From: Shewanella maritima
GTDB lineage: Bacteria; Pseudomonadota; Gammaproteobacteria; Enterobacterales; Shewanellaceae
NCBI RefSeq assembly: GCF_004295345.1
Contig: NZ_CP036200.1
Coordinates: forward strand, 744,001 to 808,000
Length of the DNA stretch: 64,000 nt
Reading direction: 5' to 3'
Shown here: positions 19,061 through 28,230 of the stretch, piece after piece
Layout: every line of letters begins with the position of its first letter
Numbering within the stretch: position 1 is the first letter of the stretch
Notes under the pieces: model-generated
Told to the model about the DNA's origin: nothing
The model's database searches: none
What the model saw: only the letters and a program-made list of their open reading frames with translations
Translations under genes and position numbers: made by a program

Positions 19061-20287
19061 CTAATGCCCGCCGACACAGGTTAGCAAACTTTGCTCAAGC
19101 TCCTTGTCATCGAGAGGTTTATCGCTGATCAGCTCGATACGCGAGTCTAGCGCATCATCAATCTCAGACAGTGACAAAGCGCCATCAGCGTAATTCACCC
19201 CAAGAATACCGTCATAGGTAATGACCACCGCTTTAAAACGCAGCACATCAGCTTGCTTTAGGCGTTCAACCCAAGACATAACGCGCTCAAAGCCAAAGCT
19301 TACTTCTGGCGAAAACACCCAACCGATGCTCGCAAACTCGCCTTGCTGCTGAGAAAAACGGTGGAAGATTTCACCTTGCCAGTCGAACTCAGCAAGCTCT
19401 GTTGGGGCCACTGCATTACTGGGCTTGAATAGGCTAATATCCTGATGACTTGGCACCTGCAACAACTTTGGCTTAACCTGCGGTACACGTTTGGCAAAGG
19501 CACTAGGCTGATTTAATAGGTCATAAATCTGCTCAAAACCACTTTGCAACTGCACATCATTAACCAGATGACTGGCAAATTGCCCGTCGGTACTCACAAC
19601 GTTTTCTGCATCAACGCGGTACAAGTCACTACTCAGTAATTGCTGCGTAGCGCCGCAGCCAATACTGTCTAACCATTGACTTAGCTGCGCGGCCTCATCT
19701 GCTTGGTACAGACTGTCTTTACTAACCAAAATACAATCCGCCACTTTGGCTTGGTCGATAAATATCTCATGGCTGGTATAACGCTCGTCAGCCACTTTGC
19801 GGGCATCTACCAAGGTAATCACGTTGCCAAGGGAAATAATCGGCTTAAAGAACTCGTTTTGCAGGGTTTGCAGGATCTCTTTGGGATGCCCAAGCCCTGT
19901 GGGCTCAATCAAAATTCTATCTGGCTTGGCTTGTTGGATAAGCTGATTAATTGCCACTTGCGCAGGCAAACCCGCCGCGCAGCATAAACAGCCGCCGGGC
20001 ACTTGCTTAATCGCCACCTGTCCTTGATTAGTATTTGCTTGCTGCGCTTTAGTTTGAGAGCTTCCGGTTTGAGCACTTCCGTTTTGGCTGTTGATGATAT
20101 GGGAACTGCCTGTTTTCTTACAAGCTAACAGCTCTGCGTCGATACCGACTTGGCCAAACTCATTAACCAGCACTGCCCAGGTTTCGCCCTCGGGTCGATT
20201 CGCCAATAATTGCTGGATTAGCGTGGTTTTACCCACACCTAAAAAACCGGTAATCACATTGGTTTTAATTGTTTTTGCTATGCGCAT
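19061..20287 (-). CDS. CobW/COG0523-family GTPase, putative metal chaperone
   Basis: A 408-residue G3E GTPase. It has Walker A GFLGVGKT (14-21), the switch region VLVNEFGQVGID, the metal-binding CLCC at residues 100-103 (GGCLCCAAG), a Walker B-like RILIEPTGLGHP, and a C-terminal CobW domain from about residue 300. Members load zinc or other metals onto target proteins; the E. coli relatives are YjiA and YeiR, of 318-328 residues. This protein is longer, partly from a low-complexity insert of about 35 residues rich in Gln, Ser, Asn and Thr (57-91) just before the CLCC motif. The start at 20287 gives the expected Walker A distance. rhlE lies upstream on the same strand, with a gap of 70 bases. 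Confidence 0.88.
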   Translation of the reverse strand: MRIAKTIKTNVITGFLGVGKTTLIQQLLANRPEGETWAVLVNEFGQVGIDAELLACKKTGSSHIINSQNGSAQTGSSQTKAQQANTNQGQVAIKQVPGGCLCCAAGLPAQVAINQLIQQAKPDRILIEPTGLGHPKEILQTLQNEFFKPIISLGNVITLVDARKVADERYTSHEIFIDQAKVADCILVSKDSLYQADEAAQLSQWLDSIGCGATQQLLSSDLYRVDAENVVSTDGQFASHLVNDVQLQSGFEQIYDLLNQPSAFAKRVPQVKPKLLQVPSHQDISLFKPSNAVAPTELAEFDWQGEIFHRFSQQQGEFASIGWVFSPEVSFGFERVMSWVERLKQADVLRFKAVVITYDGILGVNYADGALSLSEIDDALDSRIELISDKPLDDKELEQSLLTCVGGH

Positions 20288-20357
20288 GACATCCCTTTAG
20301 TCATAAGCTCTTCTTTGAAACTAATCATTAATTTTAGCTGCAAATACGCATTAGTCT

Positions 20358-21761
20358 CTAGCCTTTGTTAGATGCGTATTTGCCTTGACGACTAGGCTTA
20401 CTTTTTCCTTTGCTAGCTGCGCCACTTTTACCATTACTAGCTGCGCTACCAGAGCGATTTGTTTTATTACCTGAAGCAAACTTGCCTTTTTTGCCGTGCG
20501 TGTGTTTAGTACCTTTAAACTTACCGTTCTTACCCGATGAACTTTTACCGCTCGCCCTTTTACCTACAGCACTGCTATCTAAATTTAATTCACGATACCT
20601 TGCAGGCATAGGCGCGCCAGGCTCATAGCCTTTTGGAATAACAACCGGAATAGTTTGTTCTATTAAAGCTTCAATTTCAGCAAATTTAGATTTTTCTTGT
20701 TCACTGAAAAAAGTCATGGCTTCACCTGATAAGCCTGCGCGACCGGTGCGACCTACGCGGTGAACAAAGTCTTCTAGCTCTTCAGGCAATTCAAAGTTAA
20801 TCACCCTTGGCAGCGCTTCAATATCGATGCCGCGGGCAGCTAAATCAGTGGCAACAAGTGCCCGAATTTTGCCTGCTTTAAATTCATCTAATGCGCGATT
20901 GCGTGCACCCTGAGTTTTATCACCATGAAACACAGCGGCGCTGATACCATCAAGTTTTAGCTCAGACACTAAAAACTCTGCCGACTCTTTACTGCTGACA
21001 AAAACCATCGATTGCTGCCAATTGTATTTACCAATTAGCTCAGACAACAACTCAGCTTTACGACGTTTATCAAGCTTAAATGCCTTATGAGTAATTTGTT
21101 TAGTGGTCGCTTCACTTTTAATGTTCACTAAGGCGGGTTGTTCAAGCATATTCTTGGCAAGCTGCTCCACCGCTTGAGAATAAGTCGCCGAAAACATCAT
21201 GGTTTGATGCTGCAGGTTGACTAAACGGCGCACCTTTTCGATATCTTTAACAAAGCCCATGTCTAACATACGGTCTGCTTCATCAATAACCAGATGCACC
21301 ACTTGCGATAGATCTAACTGATATTGACCAACAATGTCGAATAAGCGTCCAGGGGTTGCCACCAAAATATCAATGCCTTGCGCTAATGCTTTGCGCTGCG
21401 GGTTAATACTCGCACCACCATAAACTGCCAGTGAGCGATAAGGAAGATGCTTGCCATAATCACTAAAGCACTGCTGAATTTGAATCGCTAACTCACGGGT
21501 TGGCGTCATCACCAACACCCGCACGGCTCGGCCATGACTTAGCTCAGTTTGCTGGGCAACATCGTTCACTTCAAGCTGCTGCAGAGTCGACAACGCAAAT
21601 GCAGCGGTTTTACCCGTGCCAGTTTCAGCGCTTGCCAACACATCTTGTCCGTCAACAGCAACAGGAATAACGCGCTGCTGTACTGGCGTGGGCTGCTGGT
21701 AACCCACTTCTTCAATGGCTTTTAAGATGGTTGGCGATAAAGGCAAAGATTGAAACGACAT
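20358..21761 (-). CDS. rhlE: DEAD-box RNA helicase, RhlE type
   Basis: A 467-residue ATP-dependent RNA helicase. Motifs in order: Q motif QQPTPVQQRVIP (22-33), motif I AETGTGKT (45-52), PTRELAIQ, DEAD box VIDEADRMLDMGF, SAT (MFSATYSQ), VFHGDKTQ, ATDLAARGID and HRVGRTGRAG. The C-terminal 70 residues are basic and rich in Gly, Ser and Lys, a typical RNA-binding tail. RhlE-type helicases work in ribosome assembly and RNA decay with RNase E. The ATG at 21761 gives the family start MSFQSLPLSP. Exact orthology among RhlE paralogs is uncertain. Confidence 0.9.
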   Translation of the reverse strand: MSFQSLPLSPTILKAIEEVGYQQPTPVQQRVIPVAVDGQDVLASAETGTGKTAAFALSTLQQLEVNDVAQQTELSHGRAVRVLVMTPTRELAIQIQQCFSDYGKHLPYRSLAVYGGASINPQRKALAQGIDILVATPGRLFDIVGQYQLDLSQVVHLVIDEADRMLDMGFVKDIEKVRRLVNLQHQTMMFSATYSQAVEQLAKNMLEQPALVNIKSEATTKQITHKAFKLDKRRKAELLSELIGKYNWQQSMVFVSSKESAEFLVSELKLDGISAAVFHGDKTQGARNRALDEFKAGKIRALVATDLAARGIDIEALPRVINFELPEELEDFVHRVGRTGRAGLSGEAMTFFSEQEKSKFAEIEALIEQTIPVVIPKGYEPGAPMPARYRELNLDSSAVGKRASGKSSSGKNGKFKGTKHTHGKKGKFASGNKTNRSGSAASNGKSGAASKGKSKPSRQGKYASNKG

Positions 21762-22042
21762 GCATCAGACTCGATAAAAAATACAAAGGGTTATTGTAAC
21801 GGGTTCTGCTGGGTAACTTCAGCTTTAAGGCAAATTATTTGCACGATTAAATCAATAGCGAACAGGGGTAACTTTAAAATATAACTTCAAGCAACCTTGA
21901 GGTAACAATTTGTATCCAAACGTGTTTTGTGAATTGAAGCACAAACCTAACTCAGGCAACATTTGCCCAACACTTTTTGCAGCTGTTCATGACGGTGTGA
22001 AAAGTGCTCACTTATTTCCTGCAGTTATGGATAACATCACCA

Positions 22043-22687
22043 ATGAAAACTCAAACAATAACAACTAGTTTACCCTTAAAAACCTGCTTATCGCTTGCGC
22101 TTATCGGCCTGCTTACAGCTTGTGGTGGCTCAGATTCAAGCGACCCTGAGCCGCAACCAGTAGTGTTAAGCATCGATCACTGCTTTGTTATGTCAACCAC
22201 TGAGGGCGACATGACATTAGGTATCGACACCACTAACACCCCAATTACTGGTCAAAACTTTATCGACTATGTTGAAGATGGCTTTTACGATGGTACGATT
22301 TTCCATCGCATCGTTAATAACTTCGTCAACCAAGGCGGTGGATTAACAGCAGACTACAGCTTTAAAACCACCAATGACCCAATCAAAAATGAATCAAGCG
22401 TTGGTCTCAAGAATGAGCGTGGCACCATAGCGATGGCGCGCACTCAGTCGCTTGACTCAGCAACAGCGCAGTTTTTCTTTAATATTCACGACAATGCAAA
22501 CCTCGACTATCCAAGCCAAGGCGGCTACGCCGTATTCGGTAAGATCTTAGAAGGAATTGAGATCATGGATATGATGAATGCTGTGACAACGGAAACCAAG
22601 ACAATTGGTGAGTTCAGCTTTCAAGACGCCCCAGTGGATAATATTGTCATTAACTCTGTGACAGCAACAACTTGCCCGGCAAACTAG
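22043..22687 (+). CDS. Lipoprotein cyclophilin-type peptidyl-prolyl isomerase
   Basis: A 214-residue protein. The frame is open 13 codons upstream, but the ATG at 22043 gives a proper lipoprotein signal: MKTQT, a hydrophobic stretch, then lipobox LTAC with Cys27, followed by GGSDSS. The cyclophilin fold is clear from FHRIVNNFVNQGG, GTIAMARTQSLDSATAQFFF and AVFGKILEGIEIMD. The catalytic Arg of the FHRI motif and the QFF motif are kept. It should catalyse prolyl isomerisation in the periplasm while anchored by lipid; the residue after Cys is Gly, so outer-membrane sorting is likely. A ribosome site is not obvious. Confidence 0.88.
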   Translation: MKTQTITTSLPLKTCLSLALIGLLTACGGSDSSDPEPQPVVLSIDHCFVMSTTEGDMTLGIDTTNTPITGQNFIDYVEDGFYDGTIFHRIVNNFVNQGGGLTADYSFKTTNDPIKNESSVGLKNERGTIAMARTQSLDSATAQFFFNIHDNANLDYPSQGGYAVFGKILEGIEIMDMMNAVTTETKTIGEFSFQDAPVDNIVINSVTATTCPAN

Positions 22688-22743
22688 TCTATTTAACCTG
22701 AGGTCGGGGTAAGGAAGTGTCGATAGCTATCTTGAACAGTGCT

Positions 22744-22880
22744 ATACCAAGATTAATGTTTCTAGCGAGATAGTTTTGTTTAGTTCAAGGCGGAGCTGCG
22801 CGTCAATAGCTAGTCTATTGCAAGTGGCTTCAACACAGAAATAACCAAAACTAGCCGTTAGAAACCGTTTTATTATCCCG
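22744..22880. repeat. Imperfect palindromic element, divergent from the other two copies
   Basis: The element starts with ATACCAA. GTTTCTAGCGAGATAGTTTT (22758) pairs imperfectly with the complement of AAAACTAGCCGTTAGAAAC (22847-22865), and CAATAG-CTAGT-CTATTG lies at the centre. It resembles a second subtype of dispersed Shewanella palindromes. The 22688-23165 spacer holds no gene. Confidence 0.45.
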
Positions 22881-23165
22881 AATTCAGGTTAATTACTACG
22901 CATAACTAGTTTATAGTTTCATACCAGTGATTCTCGCTGGATAAACCGTCAAACAGCAATACATTGTCTATGCCAGAATCGAGGTTCTGGCATTTTTTAT
23001 GCGCAAAAATGCCATATGGTTAACAAATTACAACCAATTACCTCTAAAGTGATAATCTGGCAACAATTGTTAGCACTAGATCACACTCTCCAACGCCGTA
23101 GCCTGCTAATTTTAATTCAGATTTGAAATTTTAAAACATTAAATTGAAACTTTAGAGAGGCACTT

Positions 23166-24314
23166 ATGGCAGCTAAATTCTTTATTCCAAGCGTAAACAT
23201 TCTTGGTCAAGACAGCGTGAACGAAGCCATTAACGACATCAAAGCGCTAGGCTTTGCCAAAGCACTTATTGTGACCGACAAACCACTCGTTGATATTGGG
23301 TTGGTGGCAAACGTGGTTGATAAACTACAAACTCAAGGTATTGAGTCAGTTATTTTTGACGGCGTTCAACCAAACCCAACAACCGGTAACGTTAATGCCG
23401 GTCTTGAGCTTTTAAACACCAACAAATGTGACTTCGTGATCTCACTTGGCGGCGGCTCACCTCATGACTGCGCCAAAGGCATTGCGCTCGTTGCAACCAA
23501 TGGTGGCGAAATTAAAGACTACGAAGGTGTAGACGTTTCAAGCAAACCGCAACTTCCATTGGTAGCCATTAATACAACTGCCGGCACCGCAAGTGAAATG
23601 ACCCGTTTCTGCATCATTACCGATGAAGAGCGCCATATCAAAATGGCAATTGTAGACAAAAACACCACACCTATTTTGTCGGTGAATGATCCAGAGTTGA
23701 TGCTCGAAAAACCTAAAGCACTAACAGCGGCAACCGGTATGGATGCACTAACTCACGCAGTAGAGGCTTATGTGTCGATCGCAGCAAACCCTATTACTGA
23801 CGCCTGTGCAATCAAAGCGATTGAGCTAATCCAAGCTAACCTAGTTAATGCGGTGAATAAGGGCGATGATATTAATGCACGCGAGCAGATGGCTTACGCT
23901 CAATTCTTAGCGGGTATGGCATTTAACAACGCAAGCCTTGGTTATGTGCATGCAATGGCGCACCAGTTAGGCGGGTTCTATGACCTACCACACGGCGTAT
24001 GTAACGCGGTATTACTGCCACATGTTCAAGAGTACAACGCCCAAGTTGTCCCTGCACGCCTTAAAGATGTAGCAATTGCTATGGGGCAAAATGTAGCAGG
24101 CTTAACTGATGAGCAAGGTGCACAAGCAGCAATTGAAGCGATTCGCACGCTATCTGCTGCAGTAAGCATTCCTGCAAACTTAACTGAGTTGGGTGTAAAA
24201 GCAGAGGACATTCCAACGCTTGCTGACAATGCACTTAAAGATGCTTGCGGTCTAACCAACCCTAAACAGGCAACCCACGAAGAGATTTGTGCCATCTTTA
24301 CAGCAGCGCTTTAA
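23166..24314 (+). CDS. Iron-containing alcohol dehydrogenase, AdhB/YiaY type
   Basis: A 382-residue group III (iron) alcohol dehydrogenase, closest by eye to Zymomonas Adh2 and E. coli YiaY. The NAD-binding half has [16 protein letters not shown] near residue 96 and [14 protein letters not shown]. The metal-binding half has [14 protein letters not shown] and [19 protein letters not shown], giving the Asp and three His iron ligands. It interconverts alcohols and aldehydes with NAD(H), probably ethanol and acetaldehyde. The ATG at 23166 follows AGAGAGGC. A possible CRP half-site (TTAGCACTAGATCACA) lies about 90 bases upstream. A strong terminator follows, so it is monocistronic. Confidence 0.93.
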   Translation: MAAKFFIPSVNILGQDSVNEAINDIKALGFAKALIVTDKPLVDIGLVANVVDKLQTQGIESVIFDGVQPNPTTGNVNAGLELLNTNKCDFVISLGGGSPHDCAKGIALVATNGGEIKDYEGVDVSSKPQLPLVAINTTAGTASEMTRFCIITDEERHIKMAIVDKNTTPILSVNDPELMLEKPKALTAATGMDALTHAVEAYVSIAANPITDACAIKAIELIQANLVNAVNKGDDINAREQMAYAQFLAGMAFNNASLGYVHAMAHQLGGFYDLPHGVCNAVLLPHVQEYNAQVVPARLKDVAIAMGQNVAGLTDEQGAQAAIEAIRTLSAAVSIPANLTELGVKAEDIPTLADNALKDACGLTNPKQATHEEICAIFTAAL

Positions 24315-24361
24315 TGCTCGCTGACTAAGCACAGCTTATTGTCTAGAGTGAGCACAAAGGT

Positions 24362-24390
24362 TAAAAAGAGAGCTTCGGCTCTCTTTTTTA
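24362..24390 (+). terminator. Rho-independent terminator after the alcohol dehydrogenase
   Basis: AAAAAGAGAGC-TTCG-GCTCTCTTTTTT has a stable UUCG tetraloop and T-run, 50 bases after the stop. Confidence 0.9.
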
Positions 24391-24760
24391 TTGGCGCTTG
24401 TTTATTAGCCCTTTTAACTTGCTCTATATCTAGCGTCACAGCGCAGCACTCAGGTTTACTAAGTGAATATCAATTTAGCTCTGAGCCAGGCAATTCAGCC
24501 TGCAACAAGCATTTAGGTGATAGAAATGAGAGAGCTAAAAGAAAAATGACGAGAGATTGAGGGACAGAAAATCAAACACTTCAACCTTATATTAAGCGCC
24601 TTTTTAGTATTAATCACAAGTGGTTAATTACAAATATTGGTATTTAAATTCGTCTTTGTTAATTAATGGTAGCTAGCTCTAAATATTGCTCGCTAACTTT
24701 GACGCTTTCAAAATTTAACGACTATGATGAAGTTAATTCAATCGCAATAGGTAGGTACCA
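24391..24760. other. AT-rich spacer without a supported gene
   Basis: A short frame with a hydrophobic stretch crosses the terminator into this spacer, but it lacks a credible start. Nothing else is recognised before the hypothetical gene at 24761, which has AGGTAGG just ahead of its ATG. Confidence 0.4.
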
Positions 24761-25126
24761 ATGACTGCTATTACCCATGTTTACAACTACACTGTTCGCT
24801 GCCCGCATTACAAAGATAAAGACCAACCAGCAAGCTGGCTTAACCATATCGAAATCAATAACTCTTCTGAGATTGCCCTTAATCGCATCACCAAATGGCA
24901 TAACAACTCTGGCACTAAGTTAGGCGAAGTAGAGAATTTTATTATTCGCAAGGCTGACAATGAAGAAGCCTACTTTGTAGTACAAAGTAATCGCCTGCCT
25001 CACGATGGTCATTCACTGGTTACCTTTAAAATCTTCCTCGACGACTGCTGTAAAGACGCTGATCCAATTGAAATTACCCACCACCTAGTTAGCGATTACA
25101 AAAACCGTATTGCTAAGGTAGCGTAA
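24761..25126 (+). CDS. Conserved-looking cytoplasmic protein of unknown function
   Basis: A 121-residue protein with no signal peptide or membrane segment. It begins MTAITHVYNYTVRCPHYKDK and looks like a compact alpha/beta domain. There are three cysteines, two adjacent near the C-terminus (FLDDCCKDADP), and several His residues in the second half. I do not recognise the family. The reading frame is credible: the ATG follows AGGTAGG, codon use resembles that of its neighbours, and a strong terminator lies 80 bases downstream. It stands alone between two terminators, so context gives no hint of its role. Confidence 0.65.
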   Translation: MTAITHVYNYTVRCPHYKDKDQPASWLNHIEINNSSEIALNRITKWHNNSGTKLGEVENFIIRKADNEEAYFVVQSNRLPHDGHSLVTFKIFLDDCCKDADPIEITHHLVSDYKNRIAKVA

Positions 25127-25206
25127 CAATAGTTGGCTTAAGAGCATGTTACGTAACTAAACGCGGCTTATTAACAGCAAACTTGTCAGTCTTAAGCCTA
25201 AATCAA

Positions 25207-25238
25207 AAAAAGCTCGCTAATATAAGCGAGCTTTTTCG
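25207..25238 (+). terminator. Rho-independent terminator
   Basis: AAAGCTCGCT, a short AT loop and AGCGAGCTTTTT form a perfect stem with T-run, about 80 bases after the hypothetical gene. Confidence 0.85.
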
Positions 25239-25280
25239 TTGAACTGGTACTAAGTCTATTATCAAGCTTTCAGTACAGTA

Positions 25281-25442
25281 ATACCAATTGGGATAAATGA
25301 GTGATCAGATATTACGCATGAAAAATCGTTTAGAACAAGGCAGAAATTGCAGTTAGCTAGTTGCTCTACCTACAAAATTTCTAACGAAGTTATAAACGAT
25401 TTTAACCAGTAAGAATGATCACATTCTTATGCTAATTGGTAT
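25281..25442. repeat. Dispersed palindromic repeat, copy A
   Basis: A 162-base imperfect palindrome bounded by ATACCAATT and AATTGGTAT. Inner arms AAAATCGTTTAGAA and TTATAAACGATTTT are complementary. Its reverse complement shares long blocks with the element at 32574, such as GTGATCATTCTTACTGGTTA. It ends two bases from the ltaE stop. Confidence 0.8.
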
Positions 25443-25444
25443 GA

Positions 25445-26461
25445 TTAGCAAAGCGCTTGTTTGAGCGCATCAACAAACTGTCTCACACCTTGCTCGCTAA
25501 TATCTTTGTGAGTAACTAAACGCAGCTTTTTCGCCACGCTAAACACAAAGCCTTGCTTGGCTAGCTCTGCAGCAAGTTGCTTAAGCGGCTTGTTACCCTG
25601 CGCTTCACCTAAATAATCACAATAAACCATGTTAGTTTGTACTGGCTCGACATTGAACTCATCCATTTCAGCAAGCAAACTCGCAAGTAAGCGTGCATTA
25701 GCGTGGTCTTCAGCTAAGCGGTCAACTTGTTCAGTGAGTGCTAGCTTACCTGCAGCGGCTAGCACACCTGCTTGCCTCATGCCACCACCAAGCATTTTAC
25801 GCCAGCGAGTGGCCTTGTTAATCAGCCTTTCATCCCCAAGCAAAATTGAGCCTACCGGCGCGCACAAACCTTTAGATAAGCAAATTGAAACAGAGTCAAA
25901 ATACTGAGTGATATTGGCGATACTCGTTCCTTGTGCGACAGCCGCATTAGCTACGCGGGCACCATCAAGGTGGATCTTTAAATTATGGTTAAACGCCAAT
26001 TGCTGCGCGTTAGCTAAATACTCTTGAGGCAGCACTTTACCGCCGATGGTGTTTTCTAAACTCAGTAAGCGCGTTTGCGCAAAATGAATATCCTTGGGCT
26101 TAATCGCTTGTTCAATATCGCTCAGTAAAATGCTGCCATCAGCCTGGTTAGTTAACGGCTGAGGTTGAATACTGCCAAGCACTGCAGCACCGCCACCTTC
26201 AAACATATAGTTGTGCGCTTGCTGACCACAAATGTACTCATCACCACGCTCACAATGAGCCATTAACGCCAATAAGTTCGCTTGCGTGCCCGAGCATACA
26301 AATAACGCACTATCAAAACCAAACATATCAGCAGCAAAGTCTTGCAGCTCATTCACCGTTGGGTCGTCACCATAAACATCATCTCCTACCTCTGCACTTG
26401 CCATGGCCTGACGCATAGCTTGAGTTGGCATGGTTACGGTATCGCTTCTGAAATCGAACAT
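25445..26461 (-). CDS. ltaE: Low-specificity L-threonine aldolase
   Basis: A 338-residue PLP enzyme of fold type I that splits L-threonine and L-allo-threonine into glycine and acetaldehyde. Signatures are FDFRSDTVTMPTQAMRQAM at the start, GDDVYGDDPTVNELQ, His83 (which stacks on the cofactor in the family), HLDGARVANA with the Asp and Arg that bind PLP, and Lys197 in SICLSKGLCAPVGS as the Schiff-base residue. The length matches E. coli LtaE. Glycine produced here could link to GcvA-controlled metabolism, but the genes are far apart. A palindromic repeat directly abuts its 3' end and may act as the transcript end. Confidence 0.94.
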   Translation of the reverse strand: MFDFRSDTVTMPTQAMRQAMASAEVGDDVYGDDPTVNELQDFAADMFGFDSALFVCSGTQANLLALMAHCERGDEYICGQQAHNYMFEGGGAAVLGSIQPQPLTNQADGSILLSDIEQAIKPKDIHFAQTRLLSLENTIGGKVLPQEYLANAQQLAFNHNLKIHLDGARVANAAVAQGTSIANITQYFDSVSICLSKGLCAPVGSILLGDERLINKATRWRKMLGGGMRQAGVLAAAGKLALTEQVDRLAEDHANARLLASLLAEMDEFNVEPVQTNMVYCDYLGEAQGNKPLKQLAAELAKQGFVFSVAKKLRLVTHKDISEQGVRQFVDALKQALC

Positions 26462-26556
26462 CTTCTGTTACCTGGTGTGTTGGATTATTTGGCCGCTATC
26501 ATAACCTCTCTTCAAATGCTTGTACCTGTTGGCGCCCCAATTTAGTGATAAACGGA

Positions 26557-26587
26557 CATAAAAAAACCAGCCGAAGCTGGTTTTTCA
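26557..26587 (-). terminator. Rho-independent terminator after mscS
   Basis: AAAAACCAGC-CGAA-GCTGGTTTTT is a perfect stem with T-runs on both strands. It lies 13 bases from the mscS stop. Confidence 0.85.
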
Positions 26588-26599
26588 TCATTACTGAAT

Positions 26600-27424
26600 T
26601 TACTGAGCTGGAAGCTCTTTTACATTCAAATCCATTTGTGGGAATGGGATTTCAATGCTGGCTTCATCTAGTGCATTTTTGATTTGCTCTAGTAATTCAA
26701 AGTGTGCTGGCCAGTAATCAGAGGTTTTCACCCATGGGCGCACAACAAAGTTAATTGAGCAATCTGCTAACTCACCTAATGCAACAGTGTAAGCAGGATC
26801 TTTTAGCACGTATTGGTTGTTGTCTAATACCGCTGAAATCACTTGCTTAGTTTTGGCGATATCAGAGGTGTAACCCACACCAATGACTAAATCAACGCGG
26901 CGATTCTCTTGAGCACTGTAGTTAACAATGGTGCCATCCATCATTGCTGAGTTTGGCGCAATAATGGTTTTGTTGTCGCCAGTACGAAGCTTGGTAGAGA
27001 AGATAGTAATTTCATCAACTACGCCGGCAACGCCAGCCGCCTCAACAAAATCACCTACGCGGCAAGGACGGAAGATAACCATAAGTACACCGGCTGCAAA
27101 GTTAGATAGCGAGCCCTGAAGCGCTAAACCAACGGCTAAACCAGCCGCACCAATGACCGCAACAAGCGACGCGGTTTGTACGCCAATTTGCCCTAGTGCT
27201 GCAATAACGGTAAATACAAACACTAAGCCCCAAACCAAGTTTGCGACAAACGAGGCTACCGTTTTGTCGATACCACGGTTTGTCATGAGTTTGTCTGTCA
27301 AACGTTTGAACACGCCAGCAAAGTATTTACCCACTACAAAGATAACAATCGCGGCAAGTAGTTTTAGACCATAAGTGGCCACAAACACTGGCGCTTGTTC
27401 TAATAAACCTTGAAGGTTTTCCAT
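26600..27424 (-). CDS. mscS: Small-conductance mechanosensitive channel MscS
   Basis: A 274-residue MscS-family channel. Three membrane helices lie at about 15-40, 55-80 and 85-112. The third is the pore helix with the Gly/Ala-rich VIGAAGLAVGLALQGSLSNFAAG. A cytoplasmic beta domain with FRPCRVGDFVEAAG and PNSAMMDGTIVNYS and a C-terminal alpha/beta vestibule follow. The heptameric channel opens under membrane tension to release solutes on hypo-osmotic shock. Size and motifs match E. coli MscS (286 residues). The OmpA-like gene lies 26 bases upstream on the same strand, so the two may be co-transcribed. Confidence 0.94.
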   Translation of the reverse strand: MENLQGLLEQAPVFVATYGLKLLAAIVIFVVGKYFAGVFKRLTDKLMTNRGIDKTVASFVANLVWGLVFVFTVIAALGQIGVQTASLVAVIGAAGLAVGLALQGSLSNFAAGVLMVIFRPCRVGDFVEAAGVAGVVDEITIFSTKLRTGDNKTIIAPNSAMMDGTIVNYSAQENRRVDLVIGVGYTSDIAKTKQVISAVLDNNQYVLKDPAYTVALGELADCSINFVVRPWVKTSDYWPAHFELLEQIKNALDEASIEIPFPQMDLNVKELPAQ

Positions 27425-27450
27425 TGTCTTACTCCCTTAAAATAGCAGAA

Positions 27451-28230
27451 TCATTCTGCCGAAATTACAAACTCTACCCGTCGATTAAGCAATCGACCTT
27501 GTGCAGTATCATTGCTGGCTACGCTGCGTTTATCCGCTAAACCTACGACATTCACCTTGTCAAAATTAATACTTGTCGCTTCTGCCATTAAGGCGTTCTT
27601 GACGGCGACTGCTCGCGCCAATGACAAATTCATATTTACCGAATCACTTCCGCTAGTATCGGTATGCCCTTCAATGCTTAGGCTAAAACCTTTCGGCAAA
27701 GACTCCACAACCACCAGCAGTTTATACAAACTCGGCCACTGCGTTGCTGACACCTTATTCTCTCCAACGCCAAAATAAACAGGTGCTAACAAGTTGTTAA
27801 GGCAAGTAAATTCTTCAGAATTTAAACCCGCCTTCTCCGCACATGCCTGAACTTGCTGTTTTATCTCGTTAGCAAGTGCTGACTTCATTTTGCTGCTTGC
27901 TTGGTCTGGGCGGTTATCATCAAGTAAGGCATCTTGAGCCACTGCTTGCTTGGCGGATTGTTTAAGCGCACTAGCTAGCGCTACATCGTCTGGGTCTTGA
28001 CAACCGTTTGCCATCACCACGACATTTGCAGGCGAATCTGGGCAAGCATCTTTTTTATCAGGCACCCCGTCTTTGTCAGTGTCTTGCCAAGCTGCGCTTG
28101 CAGAAAAAGCGACAAGCAATGCAAACAGTAAAATGACACGTGCTGCAGCCCTGATAGCTAAATCAAGCAACTTGCCGTTTGAGACGCGAAAAAGGCCTAC
28201 CTGATCACAGCTAAAAATATTTACCTTCAT
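27451..28230 (-). CDS. OmpA-family protein with a thrombospondin type-3 calcium motif
   Basis: A 259-residue envelope protein. The start at 28230 is supported by GGTAGAGGT upstream, but gives an unusually long signal peptide: about 30 polar residues before the hydrophobic core ILLFALLVAFSASA. The mature protein begins with an Asp-rich TSP3-type calcium loop (DTDKDGVPDKKDACPDSP). An Ala/Gln-rich helical segment follows, then an OmpA-like peptidoglycan-binding domain (about 165-255) with SLSIEGHTDTSGSD and NRRVEF. No beta-barrel is present, so it is probably a periplasmic protein tethered to the cell wall. It precedes mscS, which may reflect envelope or osmotic function, though this is only suggestive. 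Confidence 0.85.
   Translation of the reverse strand: MKVNIFSCDQVGLFRVSNGKLLDLAIRAAARVILLFALLVAFSASAAWQDTDKDGVPDKKDACPDSPANVVVMANGCQDPDDVALASALKQSAKQAVAQDALLDDNRPDQASSKMKSALANEIKQQVQACAEKAGLNSEEFTCLNNLLAPVYFGVGENKVSATQWPSLYKLLVVVESLPKGFSLSIEGHTDTSGSDSVNMNLSLARAVAVKNALMAEATSINFDKVNVVGLADKRSVASNDTAQGRLLNRRVEFVISAE

Noticed and set aside
24339..24560. A 73-codon plus-strand frame with a hydrophobic signal-like stretch
   Set aside because: It starts at a GTG inside the tail of the alcohol dehydrogenase unit, runs through the strong terminator hairpin, and has no ribosome site; no start lies after the terminator.
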